Source of the DNA: Bacteroides intestinalis
Lineage (GTDB): Bacteria; Bacteroidota; Bacteroidia; Bacteroidales; Bacteroidaceae
Assembly (NCBI RefSeq): GCF_003464595.1
Contig: NZ_QRZF01000011.1
Coordinates: forward strand, 112,932 to 176,931
Length of the DNA: 64,000 bases
Direction of reading: 5' to 3'
Shown here: positions 53,795 through 63,696 of the stretch, piece after piece
How the letters are laid out: every line of letters begins with the position of its first letter
Position numbering within the stretch: the first letter of the stretch is position 1
Position numbers and translations under genes: made by a program
The notes under the pieces: generated by a model
Database searches by the model: none
What the model was told of the DNA's origin: nothing
What the model saw: only the letters and a program-made list of their open reading frames with translations

Positions 53795-55456
53795 TTAACC
53801 CAGCTGACGCTCCATCGCATGGCGAAGGGCGAAATCGTAGGCCTCATAATAATATTCGATAAAATGCTTCCACAGAGCCTGCTCAGCCACTTGGGAAGCA
53901 CGCTTGCGAATGTTTTTCACTTCTGCATCCGTCTTTCCAGAGAATGCGGAAATGGTGTCCTTGATGCCATCAGCCACTTCGGAATAGTTATAATCCGAAC
54001 GGTGAAGTACCTCTACTCCATCATCGATGCCATGCTGATTCTTCAGGCTGTTTACCCAAAGTCCGAATCCAGCCAGGTCGGTCGTGATGGTCGGAACATG
54101 GAAAGCAACACTTTCCAACGGGGTATATCCCCAAGGTTCATAATATGAAGGGTAGACACTGAGGTCTTCTCCCAGTATCAAATCATAATATTGCTTGTTT
54201 ATAATGCCATCTTTTCCATCGAGATAGCAGGGAACAAAAATAATCTTCACCTTATCCTCAGGATGATTACTCATGCCCATGTACTTCAACATATCCAGCA
54301 CCTGATCGTGCGTCATATTATGCAGCCAGTGGGTAATCAAAGGTACTTCCAACGGAGTAGTGAATTTCTCCTTGCTCTTAAGACGTTGTTGCAAGTCTTC
54401 ACGGGCATCGCCTACCCAACCCGGCACGTTGATGAAAGCCAATACATTCTTCTTCAGGTTCTTATCACGGTTCAGCCGGTTCAGCGATTCAAGGAAGACA
54501 TCAATGCCCTTGTTCTTGAATTCATAACGGCCACTGGTACCGATAATCAATGTATCATCTCCCATATCCGTACCCATCAAGCAATTGGCAACGCGCAACA
54601 TAGTAGATCTCGCACGTTTACGCTTTCCGGTAAATGTAGCGCCCTTCGGCACAAAATCATCCTCGAAACCGTTCATAAGCACTACATCGGCAGGCTTATC
54701 GAGCAATTCCTTACACTCGTTATTCGTGATTTCGCTCACAGTCGTAAAACAGTCTACATAATGTGCAGTTTGTTTTTCAATGGAGTGTTTGGACTGCATG
54801 TTGAGCTCTCCCGCCATCTGATCGCCGTTATAGGCAAAGAGATAATCGTACAGAGGTTTATTGTTACCCGCAATGGAGCGTCCGATAGACGTGGCATGCG
54901 TGGTAAAGATCGTTGCTATTTCAGGAACGGCAATCTGCAGGTAGAGGGCCCCCATACCGGTCATCCACTCATGAGCCTGATAAACCACCTTATCCGTTTC
55001 CGTCAGGTTATAGCGATAGAAACTCTCTACCACCTTTCCGGCAGCATACGAAAACATAGATGCTTCATCATAATCACCGTATGCATGTAGCGAATCCACC
55101 TGATAGTGGTTCCACATCTCTGTATAAATTTCATTCTTCTGTGCGAAAAACGGTTGGAAATCAACCAATATAACGATCGGATTGCCCGGAATGTTCCAGC
55201 GCCCTATGCGGACGGAAAGGTTATCTTTTGTAAATGCATGCTTTTTCCATGCTGCACAAAGGTTATCGGACTCGATAAACAAAGGGTTCTCTTTCCCCTG
55301 CCAAAAATCAGGCCCTATGAAAAACAATCTATCATGAAATCTTGCCTGCAAGGTATTTGCTCGCGTGGACAAAACCGTATAGATACCTCCAACCTTGTTA
55401 CATACTTCCCAGCTTGACTCGAAGATGTAGTCGGGGGTTAACAGCTCTTTAGTCAT
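53795..55456 (-). CDS. Glycogen synthase, GT3 (eukaryote-like) type
   Basis: A 553-residue enzyme beginning FESSWEVCNKVGGIYTVLST, which is the GT3 signature of fungal and animal glycogen synthases rather than the bacterial GT5 GlgA (usually KxGGL with ADP-glucose). The C-terminal half includes SYYEPWGYTPLESVAFHVPT, the nucleotide-sugar motif. It extends alpha-1,4 glucan chains, likely from UDP-glucose. It is the first gene of the operon with the phosphorylase. Confidence 0.9.
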   Translation of the reverse strand: MTKELLTPDYIFESSWEVCNKVGGIYTVLSTRANTLQARFHDRLFFIGPDFWQGKENPLFIESDNLCAAWKKHAFTKDNLSVRIGRWNIPGNPIVILVDFQPFFAQKNEIYTEMWNHYQVDSLHAYGDYDEASMFSYAAGKVVESFYRYNLTETDKVVYQAHEWMTGMGALYLQIAVPEIATIFTTHATSIGRSIAGNNKPLYDYLFAYNGDQMAGELNMQSKHSIEKQTAHYVDCFTTVSEITNNECKELLDKPADVVLMNGFEDDFVPKGATFTGKRKRARSTMLRVANCLMGTDMGDDTLIIGTSGRYEFKNKGIDVFLESLNRLNRDKNLKKNVLAFINVPGWVGDAREDLQQRLKSKEKFTTPLEVPLITHWLHNMTHDQVLDMLKYMGMSNHPEDKVKIIFVPCYLDGKDGIINKQYYDLILGEDLSVYPSYYEPWGYTPLESVAFHVPTITTDLAGFGLWVNSLKNQHGIDDGVEVLHRSDYNYSEVADGIKDTISAFSGKTDAEVKNIRKRASQVAEQALWKHFIEYYYEAYDFALRHAMERQLG

Positions 55457-55600
55457 ATTACTTTTAATCTCTATTACTTAATACCGGCTGCAAAATTACA
55501 CATTATTCTTTGAAAAATAGCCTATTAATCGAAAAAACTAATGAAATATGTATAAACAATCGTTTGCGAAAAATAGTTAGATGGACTGACTATCGTTTCA

Positions 55601-55701
55601 AATGCCACACTTTAACAAGGCAAATGCCACACTTCGCGACATACCAAGTGTGGCATTTCACTTGCCGAGGTGTGGCATTTACCTTATTCAAGTGTGGCAT
55701 C
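55601..55701. repeat. Second array of the 12-bp motif on a 22-bp period
   Basis: Direct copies AATGCCACACTT start at 55601 and 55623. Inverted copies start at 55646, 55668 and 55690 (AAGTGTGGCATT type). Steps are 22 bp, with 23 bp at the switch, exactly as in the first array at 2129-2273. This one lies in the gap between glycogen synthase and the V-ATPase operon. Confidence 0.88.
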
Positions 55702-55714
55702 TGGAAACAATTAA

Positions 55715-55746
55715 CCCGGAGTTGACATCAAAAAGGCAACCCCGGG
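55715..55746 (-). terminator. Terminator of the V-ATPase operon
   Basis: CCCGGAGTTG (55715-55724) and CAACCCCGGG (55737-55746) form a 10-bp stem (one mismatch). The T tract after it on the minus strand is weak. Confidence 0.6.
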
Positions 55747-55772
55747 TCAGCAAATTATTCAGAAATAGATTC

Positions 55773-56249
<477 letters not shown>

Positions 56250-56279
56250 TTATTGTTTTAATTTTTAATTCTATAATTG

Positions 56280-58085
56280 TTATTTTTTGAATGGCTTATA
56301 TTCTTTTCCGCCACCTTCGTAACCGGAATTCTTGAAAAACTCCACAAAGGTCAGACGCATAGGGTGAACCATCGCACCCAGTACATTCATAAACATATTG
56401 ATCGCATGTCCGATAACGAATATCAGTACCATCACAATCGGTCCGGCAATCACATTGTCGGGGCTCATACCCACAGCCAGACTGTTGAATACTCCTGCAA
56501 GGATACCTCCCGACAGACCGAGGGCAAACAAACGAACGTACGAAAGCACGTCGCCAAGTAAGCCTGTAGCCATGTTGTAAGAATCCCACAATCCCAGCCC
56601 GATGTTCAGGAACACGTTCTTACCGGGACTATTGAAGAGGAATATCATGGCAGCAGCCACACCGAGGATACACAGATGTACCGTTCCGCCCAGCGGCATG
56701 ATTTCGGGCAATAAGGCTCCTACTCCGCAGGATACCAGCAGTATGATCCAACCGATCGTAGCTACGGCATACTTGAAGCCGAACTGTATCGCCTGATTCA
56801 CAGCTTTCAGTATCATACCGAAGAGAATCTGTATCACACCCAATATCAATGAGAGCTGGAACATGGCATTGTTGTCCATGAACAAATGCTCCTTCATATA
56901 CTGTAGGAAAGGTATATTGATGTCATAGAGACTTACCCCGAAGAACGTACCGGTCAGCATTCCACAGAAGAATGTAGAGGCAGCCAGTATCTGTACCAAT
57001 GAAAGAATCGGCTTCATCGTAGCACTGATGTTCTTGGCAAACATACGGTACAACGTAGCAGCAAGGAACAGGAACAACCCGTAACCGGAGTCACCCAGAC
57101 ACAGTCCGAAGAACACCATAAAGAACGGTGCAAAGAACGGCGTCAGGTCCAACTCACTGTATTTCGGAAGCATATAGAGCCTGCATATCGGTTCAAACCA
57201 TGCAAAGAAACCTTTGTTGTTCAACTGAATAGGTACATTATCTTCCGGTGTCGGATTCGTAATTTCATAATAAATATGCTGTTCATCCAGCCATGCAGCG
57301 ATTTCCTTTTCTTTGGAAGCCGGTGCCCAACCTTGCAGTAACATCAATTTCTCTCCTGCCGTAGCCTCTGTATTCAGCATAACTTTGGAGAACTCTATTT
57401 CAGTGTTCACCTCTTTCAGTGCAGCCTGCAATGAAGGTTGTTCTTTTCCGGCAAGTACCGCCAACTTCTGGTCATTGTCTGCCAAAGCCTGTTCAGTCTC
57501 CTGGCAAAGTATCTGCATACGGGTCAACGAGTAAGAAGGCAACTTTATCTGTTCTGCATCCAGGTCCACTTCCACTGCATTTTTAGTTACAGTAATGAAA
57601 TAGATACGCGAGGATACACGATTGATAATCATCGCATTATAAATCTCTTCCCAAGTCTCGTCATAGCTACCCTCCGAACAACAATAGAAGTTTACCGTGA
57701 AACCGGCATCGTGCAGTTTACTAAGGCTTTCGGGCTCAAAATCACCCCAGGGTTCCAGGGCGGCTCTCTCCTTCTGATAGTTCTGCAACTGTTGTTGCAG
57801 CTTCGCCTTTTCACTTTGCAGCACATCTACTTCGTCCAGAACTTCCAGTCCGCGGGCAGCAGAAGCGGGTGTAGTCTCCTTCGCTTCGCTCAAGCCATGC
57901 AGCATTTTCAGTGTCGCCTGCAGACGTGAGGAAAGCCGGATGCTATCCTGCAATTCTGCATTATCGGCTACGCCTTGTTGTTTTTCGGCCACGTGCACTA
58001 CTCCAAGTTCGCGCACTCCGTTCAGAAATGCTTCGTACTCCTTATGATATACAAGGAATGTGAGCTTCTTCATTTTTGTAATCAT
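56280..58085 (-). CDS. ntpI: V-type ATPase subunit I
   Basis: A 601-residue protein. The N-terminal half is cytoplasmic coiled coil; the C-terminal half has about seven membrane helices, with FVIGHAINMFMNVLGAMVHPMR near the end (quoted in parts: FVIGHAINMF, GAMVHPMR). It is the stator subunit and ion channel partner of K. It overlaps subunit D by 4 bp. Confidence 0.9.
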   Translation of the reverse strand: MITKMKKLTFLVYHKEYEAFLNGVRELGVVHVAEKQQGVADNAELQDSIRLSSRLQATLKMLHGLSEAKETTPASAARGLEVLDEVDVLQSEKAKLQQQLQNYQKERAALEPWGDFEPESLSKLHDAGFTVNFYCCSEGSYDETWEEIYNAMIINRVSSRIYFITVTKNAVEVDLDAEQIKLPSYSLTRMQILCQETEQALADNDQKLAVLAGKEQPSLQAALKEVNTEIEFSKVMLNTEATAGEKLMLLQGWAPASKEKEIAAWLDEQHIYYEITNPTPEDNVPIQLNNKGFFAWFEPICRLYMLPKYSELDLTPFFAPFFMVFFGLCLGDSGYGLFLFLAATLYRMFAKNISATMKPILSLVQILAASTFFCGMLTGTFFGVSLYDINIPFLQYMKEHLFMDNNAMFQLSLILGVIQILFGMILKAVNQAIQFGFKYAVATIGWIILLVSCGVGALLPEIMPLGGTVHLCILGVAAAMIFLFNSPGKNVFLNIGLGLWDSYNMATGLLGDVLSYVRLFALGLSGGILAGVFNSLAVGMSPDNVIAGPIVMVLIFVIGHAINMFMNVLGAMVHPMRLTFVEFFKNSGYEGGGKEYKPFKK

Positions 58086-58687
58086 GCTTCTGCCTCCTTC
58101 CTACTCTCTTGATGGGATTTCATGATTTTCTGCGATGACTTGGAGAGGTTCTCCTCGTCTTCCATGAAGCGCTTGATCTTTCGCAGAGCATCCTGATAGC
58201 CTGGAATCTGCACTTTCTCAAAGAGGTTTACCTTTTGGGTAGTCTTCTTACGTGCATGTTCCAGCAAGCCCAGTTTGGCGACGATAAACTCCCGCTCGAT
58301 AGCCGTCTGTGCCAACACCTTGAGCAAATGTATGCCGTCGGCATACCATTTGGGGGCATTGAACAGGCTGTAGGGACGTATTTCGAAATCAACGTTTTCG
58401 AGCAACGGCACCCGTACACCGGCAATCTTTTTCACGCCGAGATGTACATCGCTCACCTTTATCAATGAGGAGTCAAACTCATTCCAAAGGGCAAACATCG
58501 CTTCGTAGGCCTGGATTTCCCGTTCCAACTTCTCATCCAGCGCGGCAGCTTCTGATTTGCAGCGCTTCACTTCCATGCGTAGTGCGCTCTCCTTATTCTT
58601 TATAATAGGGAGTGTACGGACCCGCACTTTCAGTTGCTTTTCCAACTGCTGGAGGGAAGTTTTATTATATTGAAACTTTATAGCCAC
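58082..58687 (-). CDS. ntpD: V-type ATPase subunit D
   Basis: A 201-residue coiled-coil central shaft subunit (FQYNKTSLQQLEKQLKVRV near the start, GYQDALRKIKRFMEDEENL near the end). It couples ATP hydrolysis in A3B3 to rotor rotation. A foreign gene lies between it and subunit B. Confidence 0.85.
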   Translation of the reverse strand: MAIKFQYNKTSLQQLEKQLKVRVRTLPIIKNKESALRMEVKRCKSEAAALDEKLEREIQAYEAMFALWNEFDSSLIKVSDVHLGVKKIAGVRVPLLENVDFEIRPYSLFNAPKWYADGIHLLKVLAQTAIEREFIVAKLGLLEHARKKTTQKVNLFEKVQIPGYQDALRKIKRFMEDEENLSKSSQKIMKSHQESRKEAEA

Positions 58688-58757
58688 TTTATTAATTAAA
58701 AATTTAAAATTAAAAATTAAAGGCTCATACTTATCACATTATATATTAATAAAAAAA

Positions 58758-59114
58758 TCAAGCTGCGCATTTCATTCGTTTAATAATAGAAACAAGTAAA
58801 CGAATCAAATTCAAACAATCTTCATTAACCGATTCATAAGAACTATCATCTAAATATTCACTTTCGTGCAATAAAAGCAACCAATATTTCGTTTCATTTG
58901 CCTCTTTCAGTGCAATGCTTAATTTATGAACAAAATCAGCTTTACTCTCAGCAAATTCACTCTCTTTAACCATAGCTCCTATTGCTGTTCCTGATCGAAG
59001 GACTTGTTTTGATAACACAAATTCCTTTTTTTTTTCTTGTAAAAACCTGCAGGCTTTCACAATCCTAACCCCAAAAGCAACAGCCCTCTGATCAATCACA
59101 TTATCCGTCCTCAC
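58758..59114 (-). CDS. Four-helix-bundle protein (23S rRNA intervening-sequence type)
   Basis: A 118-residue protein with family signatures: NVIDQRAVAFGVRIVKACR, SGTAIGAMVKESEFAES, EANETKYWLLLLHE. It begins with GTG. Members of this family are found in 23S rRNA intervening sequences and as isolated cassettes. It is inserted between subunits B and D of the V-ATPase operon and is flanked on both sides by AT-rich runs of AATTAAAAATTAAA type. Function is unknown. Confidence 0.85.
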   Translation of the reverse strand: MRTDNVIDQRAVAFGVRIVKACRFLQEKKKEFVLSKQVLRSGTAIGAMVKESEFAESKADFVHKLSIALKEANETKYWLLLLHESEYLDDSSYESVNEDCLNLIRLLVSIIKRMKCAA

Positions 59115-59144
59115 CGCGTAGCTTTAATTTTTAATTATTAATTT

Positions 59145-60467
59145 TTAATTTGTGGGCCAATATTGGTCCACAAGTTCTTTCTTGATATTCACTTCTTCCG
59201 GACGGAAATACTTGCCGAACAGGCTCCAGGCCACGTCGAGCATTTCTGTCGTATCGAGGTTCACATCGATAGCCAGCAGTTGGTTGGAGTAATCCTTGGC
59301 AAATGCAAGGGTACGTTCGTCATAGTTCGTCAGGTCGAAACCGTTCTCCAACTTCGTCTTGGCATTGGCAGCATCGGCGTACAGACGTACAGCAGCATTC
59401 ATCACCTGCGGATGGTCCTTACGGGTCTTCTTACCTGTAACAAGCTGTTTCAGACGGGATAGTGAACGGAATGGGTCAACGATAACCTTACCGATATCCG
59501 TATCACGACGCAGGAATAACTGACCTTCCGTAATATAACCCGTATTATCAGGCACAGCATGCGTAATGTCGCCACCGGACAATGTAGTTACCGCAATAAT
59601 GGTAATGGAACCGCCACTCGGGAACTGTACAGCCTTCTCATAGATCTTAGCCAAATCCGAATAAAGAGAACCCGGCATAGAGTCCTTGGAAGGAATCTGG
59701 TCCATACGGTTGGATACGATAGCCAATGCATCGGCATAAGAAGTCATATCGGTCAACAGTACCAGCACCTTTTCATCATTGTTCACAGCGAAATATTCGG
59801 CTGCCGTCAATGCCATGTCCGGAATCAGCAAACGTTCTACCGGAGGATTCTCCGTTGTATTCATGAAGCTGACGATACGGTCGAGCGCACCGGCATTGGA
59901 GAACACATTCTTAAAGTACAGGTAGTCATCGTTCGTCATACCCATACCACCCAGAATAATCTTGTCTGTCTCGGCACGAAGTGCTACATTCGCCATTACC
60001 TGGTTAAACGGCTGGTCAGGGTCCGCAAAAAATGGAATTTTCTGTCCGGATACCAGCGTATTGTTCAAGTCGATACCTGCAATACCTGTTGCAATCAGTT
60101 CCGACGGTTGTTTACGGCGTACCGGGTTCACAGACGGGCCACCGATCTCCACTTCCTGACCTTCGATGGACGGACCTCCGTCAATCGGATCACCGAAAGC
60201 GTTGAAGAAACGCCCTGCAAGCTGTTCGCTCACTTTCAGCGTAGGCGACTTGCCCAGGAATACTATCTCCGCATTGGTCGGAATACCTTCCGTACCTTCG
60301 AATACCTGCAGAGTCACATCGTCACCGGCAATCTTCACCACCTGGGCGAGCTTACCGTTTACGGTAGCCAACTCGTCATACCCTACCCCTGTTGCTTTCA
60401 GCGAACAGGTAGCTTTCGTAATCTGAGTGACCTTGGTATATATTTTTTGAAATGCTTTTGTTGCCAT
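59145..60467 (-). CDS. ntpB: V-type ATPase subunit B
   Basis: A 440-residue regulatory subunit of the A3B3 head. PVRRKQPSELIATGIAGID and TDMTSYADALAIVSNRMD are family hallmarks. It lacks a catalytic Walker A, as expected. It lies directly after subunit A. Confidence 0.93.
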   Translation of the reverse strand: MATKAFQKIYTKVTQITKATCSLKATGVGYDELATVNGKLAQVVKIAGDDVTLQVFEGTEGIPTNAEIVFLGKSPTLKVSEQLAGRFFNAFGDPIDGGPSIEGQEVEIGGPSVNPVRRKQPSELIATGIAGIDLNNTLVSGQKIPFFADPDQPFNQVMANVALRAETDKIILGGMGMTNDDYLYFKNVFSNAGALDRIVSFMNTTENPPVERLLIPDMALTAAEYFAVNNDEKVLVLLTDMTSYADALAIVSNRMDQIPSKDSMPGSLYSDLAKIYEKAVQFPSGGSITIIAVTTLSGGDITHAVPDNTGYITEGQLFLRRDTDIGKVIVDPFRSLSRLKQLVTGKKTRKDHPQVMNAAVRLYADAANAKTKLENGFDLTNYDERTLAFAKDYSNQLLAIDVNLDTTEMLDVAWSLFGKYFRPEEVNIKKELVDQYWPTN

Positions 60468-60478
60468 CTTATTCTTTT

Positions 60479-62233
60479 TTATGCTTTACGTTCTTCAATC
60501 AGTTCCTGCAACTGTTTACGGAATCCTTCATATTCTTCAGACTTGAACTTCGAATAGTTCATCTGCTTGCAGACATTAATCATCTTCTTGAAGTAATCCA
60601 TTACCTCATTAAAGTTATCGAATTCAAATTCCGTATGACAGATGTCAATGATCATATTCAGGATATCCTCCTGACGTTCCATCGGTGTCACAGCATCAAT
60701 TTCGTCGAAAGCATCCTGTTGCAGGATTACAAAGTCAATCAACTCTGATTTCCAAAACGTTACATGATATTCTACAGGAACACCGTCATCACCCAAGATA
60801 TTGATCTGTTCGGCAATCTCCTTACCGCGTTGCAGGCGGTTTTTGATTTCGTTTACCTTACCAATCCATTCACCATTGATATGATTTTTGATATATTCCT
60901 CAAATTCAGGATATTCGATGTATTTAGAGTAAGAATCAATCGGATTCACGGCAGGATAACGTTTCTTGTCGGCACGATCCTGTTCAAGAGCATAGAAACA
61001 ACGGGCTACTTTCTTCGTATTTTCCGTTACAGGCTCTTTCAGGTTACCACCGGCAGGAGATACCGTACCGATAAAGGTAATAGATCCCGTTTCACCGTTA
61101 CCCAGCACCACATATCCGGCACGTCCGTAGAAGTTAGAGATGATAGAAGACAAGTCCATCGGGAATGCATCAGGTCCAGGCAACTCTTCCATACGGTTGG
61201 ACATTTCACGCAATGCCTGTGCCCAACGGGAAGTGGAGTCAGCCATCAACAACACCTTCAGACCCATGCTACGGTAATATTCCGCAATCGTCATAGCCGT
61301 ATATACAGATGCTTCACGGGCAGCTACCGGCATGTTCGAGGTATTAGCGATAATGATGGTACGCTCCATCAACTTACGCCCTGTATGCGGGTCAACCAGT
61401 TCCGGAAACTCCGTAAAGATTTCCACAACCTCATTGGCACGCTCACCACAGGCAGCGATGATTACGATATCCGCTTCCGCCTGTTTGGAGATGGCATGCT
61501 GAAGCACCGTCTTTCCTGTACCGAAAGGACCGGGGATAAATCCCGTACCACCTTCTACAATAGGATTCACGGTATCAATTACACGTACACCCGTTTCCAG
61601 CAGTTTAAAGGGACGCGGTTTTTCCTTATAATTCGTCATGGCACGTTTCACCGGCCATTTCTGTATCATGTTCACATGAATGTCATTTCCTTCTTCGTCA
61701 GTCAGCACGGCTACGATATCTTCGATGCTGTACTCACCTTCATCCACGATGGACTTCACAGTACATACACCTTTCTGGGTGAAGGGTACCATGATTTTCA
61801 GCGGTTGAAAGTTTTCGTCCACCTGTCCCAGCCAGGCAGCAGCTTCCACTTTATCACCCACTTTCACCAAAGGCATAAAGTGCCATCTGCTTCCCTTGTC
61901 CAGCGCATACGTATATTGCCCGCGTTTCAGGAAGACTCCATCCATCTTGTCGAGGTCGTTTTGCAGACCGTCGTAGTTTTTCGAAAGCATACCCGGGCCT
62001 AATGTCACCTCAAGCATGTGTCCGGTAAATTCGGCTTCAGCCCCTACTTTCAGTCCGCGGGTGCTTTCAAACACCTGCACGTACACATGGGTACCTACCA
62101 CCTTAATCACCTCCGCCATCAGCCGGTCACCTCCGGTCGAGATGTAGCAAATCTCGTTCTGTGCCACCGGGCCGTCAACGACGAGGGTTACCATGTTGGC
62201 GATAACGCCACTAACAGTTCCTTTTGTTGCCAT
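60479..62233 (-). CDS. ntpA: V-type ATPase subunit A (catalytic)
   Basis: A 584-residue catalytic subunit. Walker A is GPFGTGKTV (about residues 233-241), and the motif ADSTSRWAQALREMS marks the nucleotide site. It hydrolyses or makes ATP at the A/B interface. Ion specificity (Na+ or H+) cannot be read here. Confidence 0.95.
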   Translation of the reverse strand: MATKGTVSGVIANMVTLVVDGPVAQNEICYISTGGDRLMAEVIKVVGTHVYVQVFESTRGLKVGAEAEFTGHMLEVTLGPGMLSKNYDGLQNDLDKMDGVFLKRGQYTYALDKGSRWHFMPLVKVGDKVEAAAWLGQVDENFQPLKIMVPFTQKGVCTVKSIVDEGEYSIEDIVAVLTDEEGNDIHVNMIQKWPVKRAMTNYKEKPRPFKLLETGVRVIDTVNPIVEGGTGFIPGPFGTGKTVLQHAISKQAEADIVIIAACGERANEVVEIFTEFPELVDPHTGRKLMERTIIIANTSNMPVAAREASVYTAMTIAEYYRSMGLKVLLMADSTSRWAQALREMSNRMEELPGPDAFPMDLSSIISNFYGRAGYVVLGNGETGSITFIGTVSPAGGNLKEPVTENTKKVARCFYALEQDRADKKRYPAVNPIDSYSKYIEYPEFEEYIKNHINGEWIGKVNEIKNRLQRGKEIAEQINILGDDGVPVEYHVTFWKSELIDFVILQQDAFDEIDAVTPMERQEDILNMIIDICHTEFEFDNFNEVMDYFKKMINVCKQMNYSKFKSEEYEGFRKQLQELIEERKA

Positions 62234-62251
62234 ATAATTATGTTATTTATT

Positions 62252-63094
62252 TTATCTGAATTCTGCGGGTATCTGCACCTCGTCCTTCAACGTTGCTATG
62301 ATGCTGCGGAACAATTGGTTACCCTTTTCTTTATCCAAAGAAATCCACCGTTCTATCATTTCCAGTTGCAACAGGAAAACGAACAGTCGTTCCACGGTGA
62401 AATAATTGAAGAAAGTAGCTTCTTCCATCCAATTCCAACGCAACTGATCTATTTTCTTCTCCCGTTCCACCAGTTCTTCGGTTTCGCTGATCTTTACTAA
62501 CTGATCCAGGAAATCCACTTCTCCCGTCAGCCCGAAATCACGGGCACCGGATGTACGCAAAGCCTCGCACACTTCCGTATCACCCACTATCAGCGGAGCG
62601 ATATCCATCTTGAATTTCCGGGCAGTCAGTGCCACCAGTATATTGTTCATCGTCAGATTGAACGCAAACCAGGAAGACACGAACTTATTTTTGCACTTCA
62701 TTGCATATTCATAATAAAGCGCAGCCAGACGGTCTTCATGCAGAAAATCGTCCTCAGCAGTAACATTGAAATATTCGGAAATAAAAGTGGAGAGATAGGA
62801 AGGGAACACAGCATCAGCTATCTCATCACCCTCTTTCAGAGACGAGATAAACTCTGCCAATTCTTCTGCAGAATAATTTCCGCGCGGATCAATGGCAGCG
62901 TCCTTGTCCTTTAGTAATTTCAGAACGTTCGCATTGTCAAACTTCAGATAGAACAAATCAATCAGCTTTCTATCTTTGTCGGACAAATCCGGATACAGTT
63001 CCGCTTTGAAATCAGCTACCGTATAGCTCAGCTTACTGTCCTCCAATGTGAGTTCGGGCAAACCGGCTACCAAGTAGTAATAGTATTTACTCAT
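62252..63094 (-). CDS. DUF2764 protein of the V-ATPase operon
   Basis: A 280-residue helical protein (YYYLVAGLPELTLEDSKLSY at the start). DUF2764 proteins take the place of subunit C in V-ATPase operons of Bacteroidetes and related phyla, so it probably connects head and rotor. It lies 11 bp after subunit E. Confidence 0.85.
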   Translation of the reverse strand: MSKYYYYLVAGLPELTLEDSKLSYTVADFKAELYPDLSDKDRKLIDLFYLKFDNANVLKLLKDKDAAIDPRGNYSAEELAEFISSLKEGDEIADAVFPSYLSTFISEYFNVTAEDDFLHEDRLAALYYEYAMKCKNKFVSSWFAFNLTMNNILVALTARKFKMDIAPLIVGDTEVCEALRTSGARDFGLTGEVDFLDQLVKISETEELVEREKKIDQLRWNWMEEATFFNYFTVERLFVFLLQLEMIERWISLDKEKGNQLFRSIIATLKDEVQIPAEFR

Positions 63095-63105
63095 ATCCTG
63101 TGGTT

Positions 63106-63696
63106 TTAGAACAGCATTTCCACTAACTGCGGACGCAGGAATTCTTTGAAGTAATTCATAAATTCTTCTTCACCGAAGTTTACCTTGTACGAACCATCCG
63201 CAGGCGAAACTGTAAACAACGTCTTGTTTCCGTTCACTTGCTCTATCTTCACTCCCTTATCCAGCAACGCTTTTGCTTGTGAAGCAAAGTATTTTTTCAG
63301 ACCATCTGCATCAGCAGTCGAAATCACGATAGGCTCGTTCACACTCCACTTGGAAGCCAATGCAACTATAAATGCATTCAGATAATCTTTATCGGCAGCA
63401 AATGCTTTCACATCCGCATTGACAATTTTATCCGTCACAAGTGTGGCGATTTCAGACTTCAGAGCATTCACAGCCTGGCCGGCGAACAATTTTAATTCCG
63501 ACTTGGTATTTTCTGCCAGTTCATCGGCAGACTTACGAGAGGCAGCCACAATTGCTTCAGCTTCTTTACGAGCATCTTCTACAATTTTCTTGGCTTCATC
63601 TTGAGCGTTAGCGATAAGTTTCTGGGCCTCGGTGTTACCTTTTTCAACCCCCTCGCGGTAAATCTTATCAGTCAACTCTTGAATTTTGTTTTCCAT
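63106..63696 (-). CDS. ntpE: V-type ATPase subunit E
   Basis: A 196-residue peripheral stalk subunit. The N-terminal half is a long helix (AQKLIANAQDEAKKIVEDAR) and the C-terminal half a globular domain. It starts the operon; a TACTTTTG box lies upstream at 63768-63761. Confidence 0.85.
   Translation of the reverse strand: MENKIQELTDKIYREGVEKGNTEAQKLIANAQDEAKKIVEDARKEAEAIVAASRKSADELAENTKSELKLFAGQAVNALKSEIATLVTDKIVNADVKAFAADKDYLNAFIVALASKWSVNEPIVISTADADGLKKYFASQAKALLDKGVKIEQVNGNKTLFTVSPADGSYKVNFGEEEFMNYFKEFLRPQLVEMLF

Noticed and set aside
54191..55090. 299-codon rightward open frame opposite glycogen synthase
   Set aside because: It is antisense to the GT3 enzyme; the composition reflects the opposite strand.
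60764..62002. 412-codon rightward open frame opposite V-ATPase subunit A
   Set aside because: It is a shadow of a highly conserved gene with intact Walker motifs on the minus strand.
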